Shown piece by piece: positions 17,364 through 26,443 of a stretch of 64,000 nt of DNA. The notes under the pieces were generated by a model, which saw nothing but the letters and a program-made list of their open reading frames with translations, was not told the origin of the DNA and ran no database searches. A program made the position numbers and the translations under genes. The number at the start of each line of letters is the position of its first letter. Within the stretch, counting starts at the first letter, position 1. The DNA is taken from positions 84,855 to 148,854 of the forward strand of contig NZ_JHEP02000012.1 in the NCBI RefSeq assembly GCF_000657795.2, given 5' to 3'. The stretch comes from Bordetella pseudohinzii. GTDB taxonomy: Bacteria; Pseudomonadota; Gammaproteobacteria; Burkholderiales; Burkholderiaceae_B.

Positions 17364-18308
17364 ATGATGGACAGGCTGCGCGCGATGGAGCTGTTTCTGT
17401 CGATATCGAAAACGGAGAGCTTCTCCGAAACCGCGCGGCAGTTCGGTGTCTCGGCCACCTCGGTGTCGCGCATGATCACCGAGTTCGAGGCCGAACTGAA
17501 CGTCAAGCTGCTGCTGCGCTCCACGCGGCAGGTCGTGCTGACCGAAGCCGGCCAGGAGTACGCCGGCCAGCTCGAAGGCATACTCTGGAACATCAACGAG
17601 GCGCACCGCAACATCACCGAAATCCGCTCGGCGCCCAAGGGCACGCTGCGGGTGCATTCGCGCATGATGTTTGGTCTGGGCGTGCTGCCGCCCCTGGTGG
17701 CGGCTTTCCGCGAGCAATATCCCGATATTCATATCGAGCTGGTGCTCTCCGAAGCCAAGACCGACCTGCGGCGCAACAATTTCGATATCGATTTCCGGAT
17801 TTCCCCGCCGGTCGAGGCGGGGCTGAAACGCCGCATCCTGTTCAAGAGCGAGCGCTATCTGGTGGCATCGCCCGCCTACCTGGCCGCGCGCGGCATGCCG
17901 CAGCAGCCCGCCGACATCGCCGGGCACGCCTGCCTGGCCTATCTGCTGCCAGGCGAACAGTATTGCTGGCGCTTCAAGCACGAAGAAGCCATCGACGAGG
18001 TGCCGGTCAAGCCGCGCCATGTCAGCAACAACGGCGTGGCCCTGCTGGAGCTGGCGCGCCTCGGCGAGGGCATCGCCCTGCTCGATGACTACACCGTGCA
18101 CAACGACATCGCCCGCGGCACGCTGGAGCGCATCCTGCCGCAATACCGGGTGACCAACACCACTTTCGAGGAAGGGATGTACGCCACCATCCTCGACACG
18201 GCCATGATTCCAGCCAAGATCCGCCTCTTCCTGGATTTCGTCGCCGACCACGTGTCCGGCCCGGCGCTGCGCTTTACCGCCTATAAGGGCGGCGCGGGCG
18301 CCGACTGA
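17364..18308 (+). CDS. LysR-family transcriptional regulator
   Basis: A 314-residue regulator with an N-terminal winged helix (FSETARQFGVSATSVSRMI around residues 20-40) and a C-terminal periplasmic-binding-like effector domain. It diverges from the luciferase-like monooxygenase with 100 bases between, the typical layout for a LysR activator of the neighbouring operon. Two consecutive ATG codons at 17364 and 17367 can serve as start. Confidence 0.88.
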   Translation: MMDRLRAMELFLSISKTESFSETARQFGVSATSVSRMITEFEAELNVKLLLRSTRQVVLTEAGQEYAGQLEGILWNINEAHRNITEIRSAPKGTLRVHSRMMFGLGVLPPLVAAFREQYPDIHIELVLSEAKTDLRRNNFDIDFRISPPVEAGLKRRILFKSERYLVASPAYLAARGMPQQPADIAGHACLAYLLPGEQYCWRFKHEEAIDEVPVKPRHVSNNGVALLELARLGEGIALLDDYTVHNDIARGTLERILPQYRVTNTTFEEGMYATILDTAMIPAKIRLFLDFVADHVSGPALRFTAYKGGAGAD

Positions 18309-18315
18309 GGCGAGC

Positions 18316-19194
18316 TCAGGGACGGATGCGGCAGCGCGGCCGCGGCGCGCCGCGCCGGCCCGTTCCGCGCACGCGCAGCAGCGCCCCATCCAGCGGCCCA
18401 TCGGCCGACAGCCGCCCGCTGTCGCTGATCGAAGTGACATAGAGGTCGTCGAGGCCGTCGCCGCCGAAGCAAAGCGAGGCCGGATGCCGCACGGGCAGCT
18501 CGATGCGCTGATCCAGCCTGCCGTGGCTGTCAAAGCGCGCGATGGCCCCGGCATGCACCAGCGCCGTCCACAAGCCGCCCTCGACATCAAAGCAGCAGCC
18601 GTCCGGCGCCGAGCCCAGGGCATCGGTGTCGACGAAGACTTCGCGCTCGCCCAGGCCGCCGCCGGCGTCCATCCGGAAGCGGAAGATCTTGCGCCGCGAA
18701 CTGTCGCAGACATGAAAATAGCCGCCGGCCGGGTCGGGGCCGGGGCCGTTGACGACGCCCAGATCCTGGGCGATGCGCGTCAGCCGGCCTCGCGTGTCCA
18801 GGCGATAGAGGCCGCCCAGCGGCGGTTCGCCTTCCTGGCGATAGATATGCATGGTGCCGGCCACGAAACTGCCGTCGGGCATGGGCACGCCGTCATTGAG
18901 GCGCAGATTGGGATGGCTGTCGCCGATGCTCGCCAACGTGCGCAGGCTGTGATCGGCCGTGTCAAAGAGCACGAAGCGCTCTTTCAGGGCCACCACCAGC
19001 TCGTCATCGCCATTGAAGGCGAAGGAACCCAGGGGCGCGGGCAGCTGCCAATGGCGCGTCGCGCCGCTGTCGGGATCCACTGCCAGAATGTGGCCGTGGC
19101 GGCAATCCGCCATCCATATGCGTCCGCGCGCGGCGTCCCATACCGGGCACTCGCCCAGGGCCGCGCGCACCGTGCCGATTCGCTCGATCTGCAT
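18316..19194 (-). CDS. SMP-30/gluconolactonase-like protein
   Basis: A 292-residue beta-propeller of the SMP-30/gluconolactonase/LRE family. Seen are LGECPVWDAARGRIWMADC at the start (first metal-binding Glu), RLNDGVPMPDGSFVAGTM near residue 100, NGPGPDPAGGYFHVCDSS near 145 and SAPDGCCFDVEGGLWTAL near 200. The start at 19194 has AGGAGA upstream. These enzymes hydrolyse sugar or other lactones with a divalent metal. It is divergent from the acyl-CoA operon and convergent with LysR. Confidence 0.87.
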   Translation of the reverse strand: MQIERIGTVRAALGECPVWDAARGRIWMADCRHGHILAVDPDSGATRHWQLPAPLGSFAFNGDDELVVALKERFVLFDTADHSLRTLASIGDSHPNLRLNDGVPMPDGSFVAGTMHIYRQEGEPPLGGLYRLDTRGRLTRIAQDLGVVNGPGPDPAGGYFHVCDSSRRKIFRFRMDAGGGLGEREVFVDTDALGSAPDGCCFDVEGGLWTALVHAGAIARFDSHGRLDQRIELPVRHPASLCFGGDGLDDLYVTSISDSGRLSADGPLDGALLRVRGTGRRGAPRPRCRIRP

Positions 19195-19450
19195 CTTTCG
19201 TTTGTCTCCTGACCAGAGGCATGGTATCGGCTGGCGGGCCTCTGGAATATGGCGCTTTCCTGCAGAACACAACCAACATTTATGGCCTGAATCTTGCGCA
19301 TATCGCGTCCATATAATCCAAAAAAAACCGGCGGCCCAAGGCTGTGAAGCAGGGCCGGACCGCTCAATGCGACTCGAGGAGACTCACCATGCAGCATGCC
19401 CACGGCGCGACGCGCGCCCCTGTTTTTTCCCGTTCGAACGAGGTGGCGGC

Positions 19451-20221
19451 ATGAGCGAGCCCGCCGTCAAGTTCGAGATCGACCGCGGCGTGGCGCTGGT
19501 CACGCTCAACCGTCCCCCGGTCAACGCGCTGAACCGTGAAACGCGCCGCCGCCTGGTGGCCATCTTCGACGAAATCTCGGAGCGTGAAGACATCCGCTGC
19601 GCCGTGCTGACCGGCAGCGGCAGCGTGTTCTGCGCGGGCGCCGACCTCAAGGACCGTCCGGCCGCCGACATCGCCGGGGACTTCCTGGAGCACAACCGCA
19701 TCACCCGCGAGACCGGCAACGCCATCCGCGAATGCAGCAAGCCCGTGATCGCCGCGGTCAACGGCACGGCGCTTGGCGCGGGCCTGGGCCTGATGGCCGC
19801 CTGCGACATCATGTACGCCTCGGAAAACGCCACCTTCGGCATGCCGGAGATCAACGTCGGCCTGGCCGGCGGCGCCTCGATGCTGCGCACGCTCTTTGGC
19901 CGCTCCACGCTGCGCCGGATGTTCTTCACCGGCCAGCGCCTGACCGCCCAGGAACTCTTGCGCCGCAACGTGCTGGAAGACGTGCTGCCCGCCGACGAAC
20001 TGCTGCCCACGGCCCTGGCCCTGGCCCATGAGATCGCCTCGAAAGCGCCGCTGGCGGTGGTCTATGCCAAGCGCGCGGCCAATATGGTCGACCTCATGCC
20101 GCAGCGCGACGCCTACCGCTTCGAACAGGACTTCACCATGGCGCTGGCCAAGACCGAAGATGCCCGTGAAGCGCGCATGGCCTTCCTGGAAAAGCGCCAG
20201 CCGCAATTCAAGGGACGTTGA
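19451..20221 (+). CDS. Enoyl-CoA hydratase/isomerase (crotonase) family
   Basis: A 256-residue crotonase. The CoA-site motif FCAGADLKD is near residue 58 and the oxyanion region NGTALGAGLGLMAACDI near 105. Compared with rat enoyl-CoA hydratase, the second catalytic Glu is kept (MPEINVGLAGG) but the first, in the GGGCE position, is Gly here. It may therefore be an isomerase, hydrolase or C-C lyase rather than a plain hydratase. Start at the ATG at 19451 after an in-frame non-coding stretch. First gene of a seven-gene operon. Confidence 0.88.
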   Translation: MSEPAVKFEIDRGVALVTLNRPPVNALNRETRRRLVAIFDEISEREDIRCAVLTGSGSVFCAGADLKDRPAADIAGDFLEHNRITRETGNAIRECSKPVIAAVNGTALGAGLGLMAACDIMYASENATFGMPEINVGLAGGASMLRTLFGRSTLRRMFFTGQRLTAQELLRRNVLEDVLPADELLPTALALAHEIASKAPLAVVYAKRAANMVDLMPQRDAYRFEQDFTMALAKTEDAREARMAFLEKRQPQFKGR

Positions 20222-20223
20222 GC

Positions 20224-22356
20224 ATGGCGGTACAGACGCAACGCCCCGGCGCGGGGCTGCAGGCCTTTTTCGAGGCGCGCGGCATCGCCATCATCGGCGC
20301 CTCCGACGACATCACCAAGATCGGCGGCCGGCCGGTGCACATGCTGGTCAAGTATGGCTATGCCGGCCCGGTCTATCCCATCAACCCCAAGGGCGGAACC
20401 ATCCAGGGCCTGCCCGCCTATGCCAGCGTGCGCGACACGCCAACCGCCCCGGAACTGGCCATCCTCGCCGTCCCGGCCGCCGCCACGCCGGCCGCGCTGC
20501 GCGACTGCGCCGCCCGCGGCGTGAAGGCCGCCATCGTGCTGTCCTCCGGCTTCGTCGAGGCCGGTCCGCAAGGCGCGGCGCTGCAGGACGAACTGGTGGC
20601 CATCGCGCGCGAGAACGCAATGCGCGTGCTGGGGCCGAACTGCCTGGGCGCGGTCAACGTGGCCGACCGGCTGATCGGTTCTTTCTCCATCGCGCTGGAA
20701 GAGCATATGCCGCCCGCAGGCCAGGTGGGCATCGTGTCGCAATCGGGCAATGTGGGCAGCCACACCATGCAAAGCGTGGCCCGGCGCGGCATGGGGGTGA
20801 GCCGCTTCATCGCCACCGGAAACGAAGCCGATGTGGATGTGGCCGACGGCATCGCCGCCCTGGCCGAAGACCCCGCCACCCGCATCATCCTGTGCTGCAT
20901 GGAGACCTGCCGCCATGCCGGCAAGCTGATCGAGGCGCTGCGCATGGCGCGCGAACAGGGCAAGCCGGTCATCGTGCTGAAGATCGGCTCCACCGAGAAA
21001 GGCCAGGCCGCCGCGGCCTCGCACACCGGCGCGTTGACGGGCTCGGATGCCGTGATCGACGCCATTTTCCGCCGCCACGGCGTGCTGCGCGTGCGCTCGG
21101 TCGAGGCCTTGATCGACATCGGCCACGCGGCCTCGCTGCTGATGCCCGGCCGCCTGCCGCGCAACGACGCCGTGACACTGGTGGCGGCGTCGGGCGGCTT
21201 CGGCATCATGATGGCCGACGCCATGAGCGAAGCCGGCCTGGCCTTGCCGTCCCTGGCCCCCCACACCCAGGCGCGCATCCGCGAGGCGGTTCCCACCGCC
21301 AGCACCGGCAACCCGGTCGATGCCTCGGCGCAGATGTCCAGCCGTCCCGACATCCTGCTCAAGATGCTCACGGCGCTGCTGGACGATCCTTCCGAGAGCG
21401 CGCTGGCCTTGTTCATGTCGCTGTCGCTCTACAACACGCGCCTGCGCGGCATCTACCTGGAGGCGCTGGCGCAGGTTCGCGCCAGCCACCCCGACCGCCT
21501 GCTGATGATCATCAGCCAGGGGCCGGCCGAGGCCATCGAAAAGATCAATGCCCTGGGCATCCCGGTGTTTTCCAGCATCGACGCGGCCGCCACGGGGCTG
21601 GCCGGGCTGATGCGCCTGGGCCAGCTGCGCGCCGCCGATGCCGCGCCGTCCCGGGAGATGGCGGCCGAGCCGGTCGACCCCGCGGTCTTTCGCAATGAGT
21701 TCCACGCCAAGCAAGCCCTGGCCCAGGCCGGCATCGACGTCCCGCGAGAGATTATCGCCCGCGACGCCGATGAAGCCGCGCGCGCGGCCGAGGCCATCGG
21801 CTACCCGGTGGTGCTGAAGATCGCCTCCGAGGACATCGCGCATAAGACCGAAGCAGGCGGCGTAGCGCTCAATCTCGCCGACGCCCAGTCCGTGCGCGAG
21901 GCCTACGCCCGCGTGCAGGCCAATGCGGCGCGCCACTCGCCGCGGGCCCGCATCGACGGCGTGCTGGTCGCGCCCATGGTCCGCGGCGGCACGGAAATGA
22001 TCGCCGGCATCTCGCAGGATCCCGTCTTCGGCCCCATCGTGATGGTCGGCATGGGCGGCATCTATGCCGAAGTGCTCAAGGACGTGGCCGTGCAGGCCGC
22101 GCCGGTCAGCGAAGAAGAGGCCCGGGCGATGATCCGCTCGCTGAAGATGTTCGCCATCCTGGACGGCGCGCGCGGCCAGCCCAAGGCGGATATCGACGCC
22201 GCCGCGCGCACCGTGGCGCGGCTGTCGGAGTTCGCCTACCGGCATCGCGGCGATATCGCCGAGATCGATATGAACCCCATCCTGGTGCGGCCCCAGGGTC
22301 AAGGCGTCGTCGTGCTCGATGCGCTGATGATCCCCCGCGCCGCGCCCGCACTCTGA
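20224..22356 (+). CDS. NDP-forming acyl-CoA synthetase (CoA-binding plus ATP-grasp)
   Basis: A 710-residue acyl-CoA ligase of the acetate-CoA ligase (ADP-forming) superfamily. An N-terminal CoA-binding Rossmann domain (IIGASDDITKIGGRP) is followed by succinyl-CoA-ligase-like domains with the phospho-His region SHTGALTGSD near residue 270, and a C-terminal ATP-grasp domain from about 480 (FHAKQALAQAGIDVP, GYPVVLKIASEDIAHKTEAGGV). It activates a carboxylic acid to its CoA thioester with ATP to ADP. The start is the ATG two bases after the crotonase stop. Entry step of this operon's pathway. Confidence 0.88.
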   Translation: MAVQTQRPGAGLQAFFEARGIAIIGASDDITKIGGRPVHMLVKYGYAGPVYPINPKGGTIQGLPAYASVRDTPTAPELAILAVPAAATPAALRDCAARGVKAAIVLSSGFVEAGPQGAALQDELVAIARENAMRVLGPNCLGAVNVADRLIGSFSIALEEHMPPAGQVGIVSQSGNVGSHTMQSVARRGMGVSRFIATGNEADVDVADGIAALAEDPATRIILCCMETCRHAGKLIEALRMAREQGKPVIVLKIGSTEKGQAAAASHTGALTGSDAVIDAIFRRHGVLRVRSVEALIDIGHAASLLMPGRLPRNDAVTLVAASGGFGIMMADAMSEAGLALPSLAPHTQARIREAVPTASTGNPVDASAQMSSRPDILLKMLTALLDDPSESALALFMSLSLYNTRLRGIYLEALAQVRASHPDRLLMIISQGPAEAIEKINALGIPVFSSIDAAATGLAGLMRLGQLRAADAAPSREMAAEPVDPAVFRNEFHAKQALAQAGIDVPREIIARDADEAARAAEAIGYPVVLKIASEDIAHKTEAGGVALNLADAQSVREAYARVQANAARHSPRARIDGVLVAPMVRGGTEMIAGISQDPVFGPIVMVGMGGIYAEVLKDVAVQAAPVSEEEARAMIRSLKMFAILDGARGQPKADIDAAARTVARLSEFAYRHRGDIAEIDMNPILVRPQGQGVVVLDALMIPRAAPAL

Positions 22357-22364
22357 GGACAAGC

Positions 22365-23570
22365 ATGCACTTCGATCAACACGTGGCGGTCCCGGATCCG
22401 GCCGCCGGGCCCGAGGTCTACCGCCAGCACGCGCGCACCTGGCTGCGCGCCAACCTGCCCGACTTCATGCGCAGCGACAGTCAGGACTGGCGCGCTCCCG
22501 CCCTGGCCGAAAGCAGCGCCTGGGAGGCCGCCATGTACCAGGCCGGTCTGGCCGGCATGACCTGGCCCAAACAGTACGGCGGGCATGGCCTGTCGCTGCG
22601 CGAACACCTGGCCGTCAACAAGGAAGTCGGCGCGCTGCCCATGCCCGAGAGCGTCAGCTCGATCGGCAAGGAGCTGGCCGGCCCCATCATCATGGCGGTC
22701 GGCACCGAAGAACAGAAACAGGCCTTCCTGCCCAATATCCTGTCCATGAAGCAGTACTGGTGCCAGGGCTTCTCCGAGCCGGACGCCGGCTCCGATCTGG
22801 CCCGGCTGCGCACCAAGGCCGTGCAGGAAGGCGGCCAGTGGCGCATCAATGGCCAGAAAATCTGGACCAGCGGCGCGGCCAAGGCGCACTACTGCCTGCT
22901 GCTTACCCGCACCGGCACCGTGGCCGACAAGCATCGCGGCCTGTTGATGTTCGCCGTGCCCATGGACACCCCGGGCATCCGCGTGGTGCCCATCAAGTCC
23001 ATCGACGGCAAGTCCTCGTTCGCCGAGGTGTTCTTCGACGATGTCGTCGTGCCCGACAGCGCGCGGCTGGGCGCCCCGGACGAAGGCTGGAGCGCCGCCA
23101 TCCGCGTGCTGTCCATCGAACGGGCCACCAACCGCATGTACCGCCCCTGGCGCTTCGAATGCGAGCTGCGGCAGCTGATCGCGGCCTGCAAGTCCGACGG
23201 CCAGCTTGCCAGCGCCCTGGATGATGGCTATGTCCAGCGCCGCATCGGCGACCTGGTCGGCGAGATCGACGGCCTCAAGGGTCTGGTCGAACTGACCGTC
23301 GAGCGCATGATGCGCGGCGAATCCATCGGCGCGCGCGGCTCGCTCACCAAACTCTATTGGTCGGAGTGCCACCAGGCCTTCGCCGGGCTGGCCCTGTCGC
23401 TGCTGTCGCAGGCCGGCCCGCACTCCAGCCCGCTGGCGCGGCGCGCGCACGCGGCCTTCACCAATGCCTATCTGTTCGCGCGCGCCGAGACCATCTATGC
23501 GGGCACGACCGAAGTGCAGCTCGATGTCATCGCGCAGCGCATCATGAATCTTCCCAAGGATCTGACATGA
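22365..23570 (+). CDS. Acyl-CoA dehydrogenase, large subunit
   Basis: A 401-residue acyl-CoA dehydrogenase with FAD motifs CQGFSEPDAGSDLA (about 133-146) and INGQKIWTSGA (161-171). The usual catalytic Glu of the IYEGT motif is Ala (IYAGTTEVQ), while a Glu at 252 in VLSIERAT fits the alternative base position known from isovaleryl-type and heteromeric enzymes. It overlaps the next, shorter ACAD-like gene by four bases, so an alpha2beta2 complex is likely. It would oxidise the CoA ester made by the upstream ligase. Confidence 0.88.
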   Translation: MHFDQHVAVPDPAAGPEVYRQHARTWLRANLPDFMRSDSQDWRAPALAESSAWEAAMYQAGLAGMTWPKQYGGHGLSLREHLAVNKEVGALPMPESVSSIGKELAGPIIMAVGTEEQKQAFLPNILSMKQYWCQGFSEPDAGSDLARLRTKAVQEGGQWRINGQKIWTSGAAKAHYCLLLTRTGTVADKHRGLLMFAVPMDTPGIRVVPIKSIDGKSSFAEVFFDDVVVPDSARLGAPDEGWSAAIRVLSIERATNRMYRPWRFECELRQLIAACKSDGQLASALDDGYVQRRIGDLVGEIDGLKGLVELTVERMMRGESIGARGSLTKLYWSECHQAFAGLALSLLSQAGPHSSPLARRAHAAFTNAYLFARAETIYAGTTEVQLDVIAQRIMNLPKDLT

Positions 23571-24511
23571 GCAGCGAAGAACTGCGCCCCGAAGAGTTCG
23601 CGCAGGCCGCCTGCGCGGCCATCAGCGATGCACTGACGCGCCAGGACCGCCATGAAATGGCCGCGGTATTGGCCGAGGCCGGTTTGTTCGGCGTCATGGC
23701 GGCTGAAGACGACGGCGGCCTGGGCCTGGACCTGGCCTTCGCCCTGCCCATCGCCCATGCCGCCGGGCAGCTGCACCTGCCGCTGCCCCTGGCCGAACAG
23801 ATCCTGCTGGCGCACGCCCTGCCGGGCACGCCGCAGGCGGCCGCCCTGGTCGCCGGCGAGCGGCTGGCCGGCATCGCCTGGCAAGGCGGCGTCCAGACCG
23901 GCCACGCCCGCCTGGACCACGGCCCGGCCGATTGGCTGCTGGTGGCCGACGGCGACGGCGCCGTCTTGCTCGATGTCACGGGCGCGCCGCGCCAGGAGCA
24001 GGTTGCGCTGGATCCCGAACATCCCCAGCAATGGCTGGCGCTGCAGGACGCCCCGGTGCTGGCCCGCCTGGACGCCGCCTCCTGGACGGCCTTCAAGCGC
24101 CGCGCCCACCTGCTGCTGGCCGAGTTCGCCAACGGCGCGGCCGAAGGCGCCCTGCAGGCCGCCGCCAGCTATATGGCCACCCGCGTGCAGTTCGGCCGCC
24201 CCTTGTCGGCCAAGCAGGCGGTGCGCCATTTGCTGGCGCGCATGCGGCTGCTGCAAGACGTCTCCAGCGCGGCCATCCGCCGCGCCATGCAGACCGACGA
24301 ATACGGCGCGGCGCGCGACACGCGCCCTGCCCTGGCCGGCGCGCTGGGCAATGCCGCCTTCGTCATCGAAAAAGCCATTCACCTGCACGGCGGCATGGGT
24401 TTTACCTGGGAACTGCCCCTGCACCGCGCGCTGCGCGCCGTGCGCAAGCTGGACGCCGCCTTCGGCGGCCTGTCGCGCGATACGGGCCGCGCCTACATTC
24501 AATCGGTATAA
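23567..24511 (+). CDS. Acyl-CoA dehydrogenase, small partner subunit
   Basis: A 314-residue shortened acyl-CoA dehydrogenase. The N-terminal helical part is present (LAEAGLFGVMAAEDDGGLGL) and the C-terminal domain keeps the FAD-contacting GRPLSAKQAVRHLLA and HLHGGMGFTWELPLHR segments, but no clear catalytic Glu. Its ATGA overlap with the full-length dehydrogenase strongly suggests a heteromeric enzyme as in steroid side-chain degradation. It probably has a structural or FAD-binding role. Confidence 0.85.
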   Translation: MSSEELRPEEFAQAACAAISDALTRQDRHEMAAVLAEAGLFGVMAAEDDGGLGLDLAFALPIAHAAGQLHLPLPLAEQILLAHALPGTPQAAALVAGERLAGIAWQGGVQTGHARLDHGPADWLLVADGDGAVLLDVTGAPRQEQVALDPEHPQQWLALQDAPVLARLDAASWTAFKRRAHLLLAEFANGAAEGALQAAASYMATRVQFGRPLSAKQAVRHLLARMRLLQDVSSAAIRRAMQTDEYGAARDTRPALAGALGNAAFVIEKAIHLHGGMGFTWELPLHRALRAVRKLDAAFGGLSRDTGRAYIQSV

Positions 24512-24515
24512 GGAC

Positions 24516-25280
24516 ATGAGCATGCAACAAGACCTGGCCGGGCGCGTGGCGCTCGTCACCGGCGCCGGCGCCGGCATCGGCCGCGCCACGGCCAGCCAGC
24601 TGGCCGCGCGCGGCGCCATCGTCGGCGTCAACGACCTGAAGGAAGAACTGGTCGATGCGGCGGTCGCGGGCATCATCGCCGAAGGCGGCAAAGCCTTCCC
24701 CGTCACGCAAAACGTCTCGACCCGCGAAGGCATCGCCGAGGCCGTGCAGCGCGCCGCCGAACATGGCGGGCGCTTCGACATCCTGGTCAACAACGCGGCC
24801 TGGGTGCGTTACCAGAGCGTGCCCGACATCCAGCCCGAGACCATGGACCGCATGCTGGATATCGGCTTCAAGGCCGTGGTCTGGGGCATCCAGGCCGCCG
24901 CCGCCACGATGGACCCCGAGCGCGGCGGCGCCATCGTCAACGTCGCCTCCACCGCCGCCCTGAAATCCGCCCCCAACTCCATCGTGTATTCCGGCATCAA
25001 GGCCGGCATCCTGGGCATCACCCGCGCGGCGGCGGCCGAACTCGGCGCGCGCAACATCCGCGTCAACGCCGTCTGCCCGTCCGCCGTTCCTACCGAGGGC
25101 ACGCAGCGCAACCGCAACGCCGAGCGCGATGCGCGCCGCGTGGCCAGCACGCCCTTGGGCCGGCTGGGCACGGTGCAGGACATCGCCAGCGGCATCGTCT
25201 TCCTCGCCAGCGACGAAGCGCGTTTCATCACCGCGCAAGGCCTGGTGGTGGACGGCGGCATTACCTTCACCACGCTGTGA
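24516..25280 (+). CDS. Short-chain dehydrogenase/reductase
   Basis: A 254-residue classical SDR: TGAGAGIG cofactor loop near residue 17, DILVNNAA near 90, and the catalytic Ser in NVASTAAL with YSGIK (Tyr and Lys) near 158. C-terminal SDEARFITAQGLVVDGG is typical. It begins five bases after the dehydrogenase subunit gene and runs into the next SDR with a TGATG overlap. It probably oxidises a hydroxyacyl intermediate with NAD(P). Confidence 0.9.
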   Translation: MSMQQDLAGRVALVTGAGAGIGRATASQLAARGAIVGVNDLKEELVDAAVAGIIAEGGKAFPVTQNVSTREGIAEAVQRAAEHGGRFDILVNNAAWVRYQSVPDIQPETMDRMLDIGFKAVVWGIQAAAATMDPERGGAIVNVASTAALKSAPNSIVYSGIKAGILGITRAAAAELGARNIRVNAVCPSAVPTEGTQRNRNAERDARRVASTPLGRLGTVQDIASGIVFLASDEARFITAQGLVVDGGITFTTL

Positions 25281-26443
25281 TGGAGACGGTCCTCCTGACC
25301 GGCGCGGCCAGCGGCATCGGCCGCGCCACGGCGCGCCAGCTGGCGCTGGGTGGCCGGCGCTGCGTCCTGGTGGACCGCAATGCCGAAGCCTTGCGGTCCC
25401 TGGCCGACGCGCTGGGCGGCGCGCACCTCACCCGCGTGGCCGACCTCACCGACCCGGCGCAGATCGCGGCGCTGGCCGAGGGCCTGCCGCCGCTGCATGC
25501 GCTCATCAACAACGCCGGCATGACCGATGACAGCAACCCGCCGGTCATCGGTCAGGATCCGGCGGGCTGGCGGCGCCTGCTCGACCTGAACCTGCGCGCT
25601 CCGGCCCGCCTGCCGCTGGCCCTGCGCGAGCGCCTGGTCCCCGGCGCGCGCATCATCAACGTGGCCTCCGGCGCCGGCCTGCGCGCCATCCCCTGGCGCG
25701 GCGCCTACAGTCCCAGCAAGGCCGGGCTGATCGCGCAGACCCGGGCCATGGCGCGCGAGTTCCCGGCCTGGCGTTTTACGGTTCTCTGCCCGGGCTTTGT
25801 GCGCACCGAACTGGTCGCCGCGCTCATCCAGGCCGGCCGCCTGGATCCGGCGCGCGCCGTGGCCAAGATCCCCCTGGGCCGGTTGGGCGAACCGCAGGAG
25901 ATCGCCTGCGCCCTGGCCTTCCTGGCGAGCGCCGAGTCGGCCTCGCTCAAGGCCGATCTGCTGGCCGTCGATGGCGGCTCTTCCGTCTTCGGCGGCAGCC
26001 AGGCCTATCCGCCCTGCGCGCACGCGCCCATGGCTTACGACACGCCGCTGGCGCTGCGGGTGCAAGGGCCTTGGGACGGCCCGCTGCAAACCGCCGCCCA
26101 GGGCTATCCGGCGCTGCTGGACACCCAGGTGCTGGCCAGCCCGCCGGGGCGGCGGCTCGACGCCATCGTGCAGGCGGCGCGGCAAGCCGCGCTCGACGGG
26201 CCCGGCAGCCTGACCCTGTTGCTGCCGCGTGACCCGGACGAAAGCTGGGAAGGCGCGGGCGAACGCGCCGCGGCGCGCATGCTGATCTCCACGCTGGCCT
26301 GTGAATGGGGCCCCAAGGCGGCCCGCATCAATGCCGTCGAAGTCCCGCCCGGCGCCGACCTCGCCGCCAGCCTGCCGCTGCTGCGCTTCGTGGCCGGCGC
26401 GCAGGCGCAATACCTGACCGGACAGACCCTGGGCAGCCCATGA
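25280..26443 (+). CDS. SDR with an extra C-terminal SDR-like segment
   Basis: A 387-residue protein. Residues 1-240 are a complete SDR with TGAASGIG, INNAGM, a catalytic Ser in NVASGAG and YSPSK. The remaining 145 residues are not usual for the family; they contain STLACEWGPKAARINAVEVP and RFVAGAQAQYLTGQTLG, which copy the C-terminal half of an SDR (helix F through the final strand) without a cofactor loop or catalytic Tyr. It looks like fusion with a headless second SDR. Start ATG overlaps the previous stop (TGATG). Confidence 0.83.
   Translation: METVLLTGAASGIGRATARQLALGGRRCVLVDRNAEALRSLADALGGAHLTRVADLTDPAQIAALAEGLPPLHALINNAGMTDDSNPPVIGQDPAGWRRLLDLNLRAPARLPLALRERLVPGARIINVASGAGLRAIPWRGAYSPSKAGLIAQTRAMAREFPAWRFTVLCPGFVRTELVAALIQAGRLDPARAVAKIPLGRLGEPQEIACALAFLASAESASLKADLLAVDGGSSVFGGSQAYPPCAHAPMAYDTPLALRVQGPWDGPLQTAAQGYPALLDTQVLASPPGRRLDAIVQAARQAALDGPGSLTLLLPRDPDESWEGAGERAAARMLISTLACEWGPKAARINAVEVPPGADLAASLPLLRFVAGAQAQYLTGQTLGSP

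Noticed and set aside
20113..22362. A 749-codon open frame on the minus strand
   Set aside because: Lies opposite the CoA ligase gene, whose motifs are intact; composition again is His/Arg/Gly/Ala-rich without any recognisable family.
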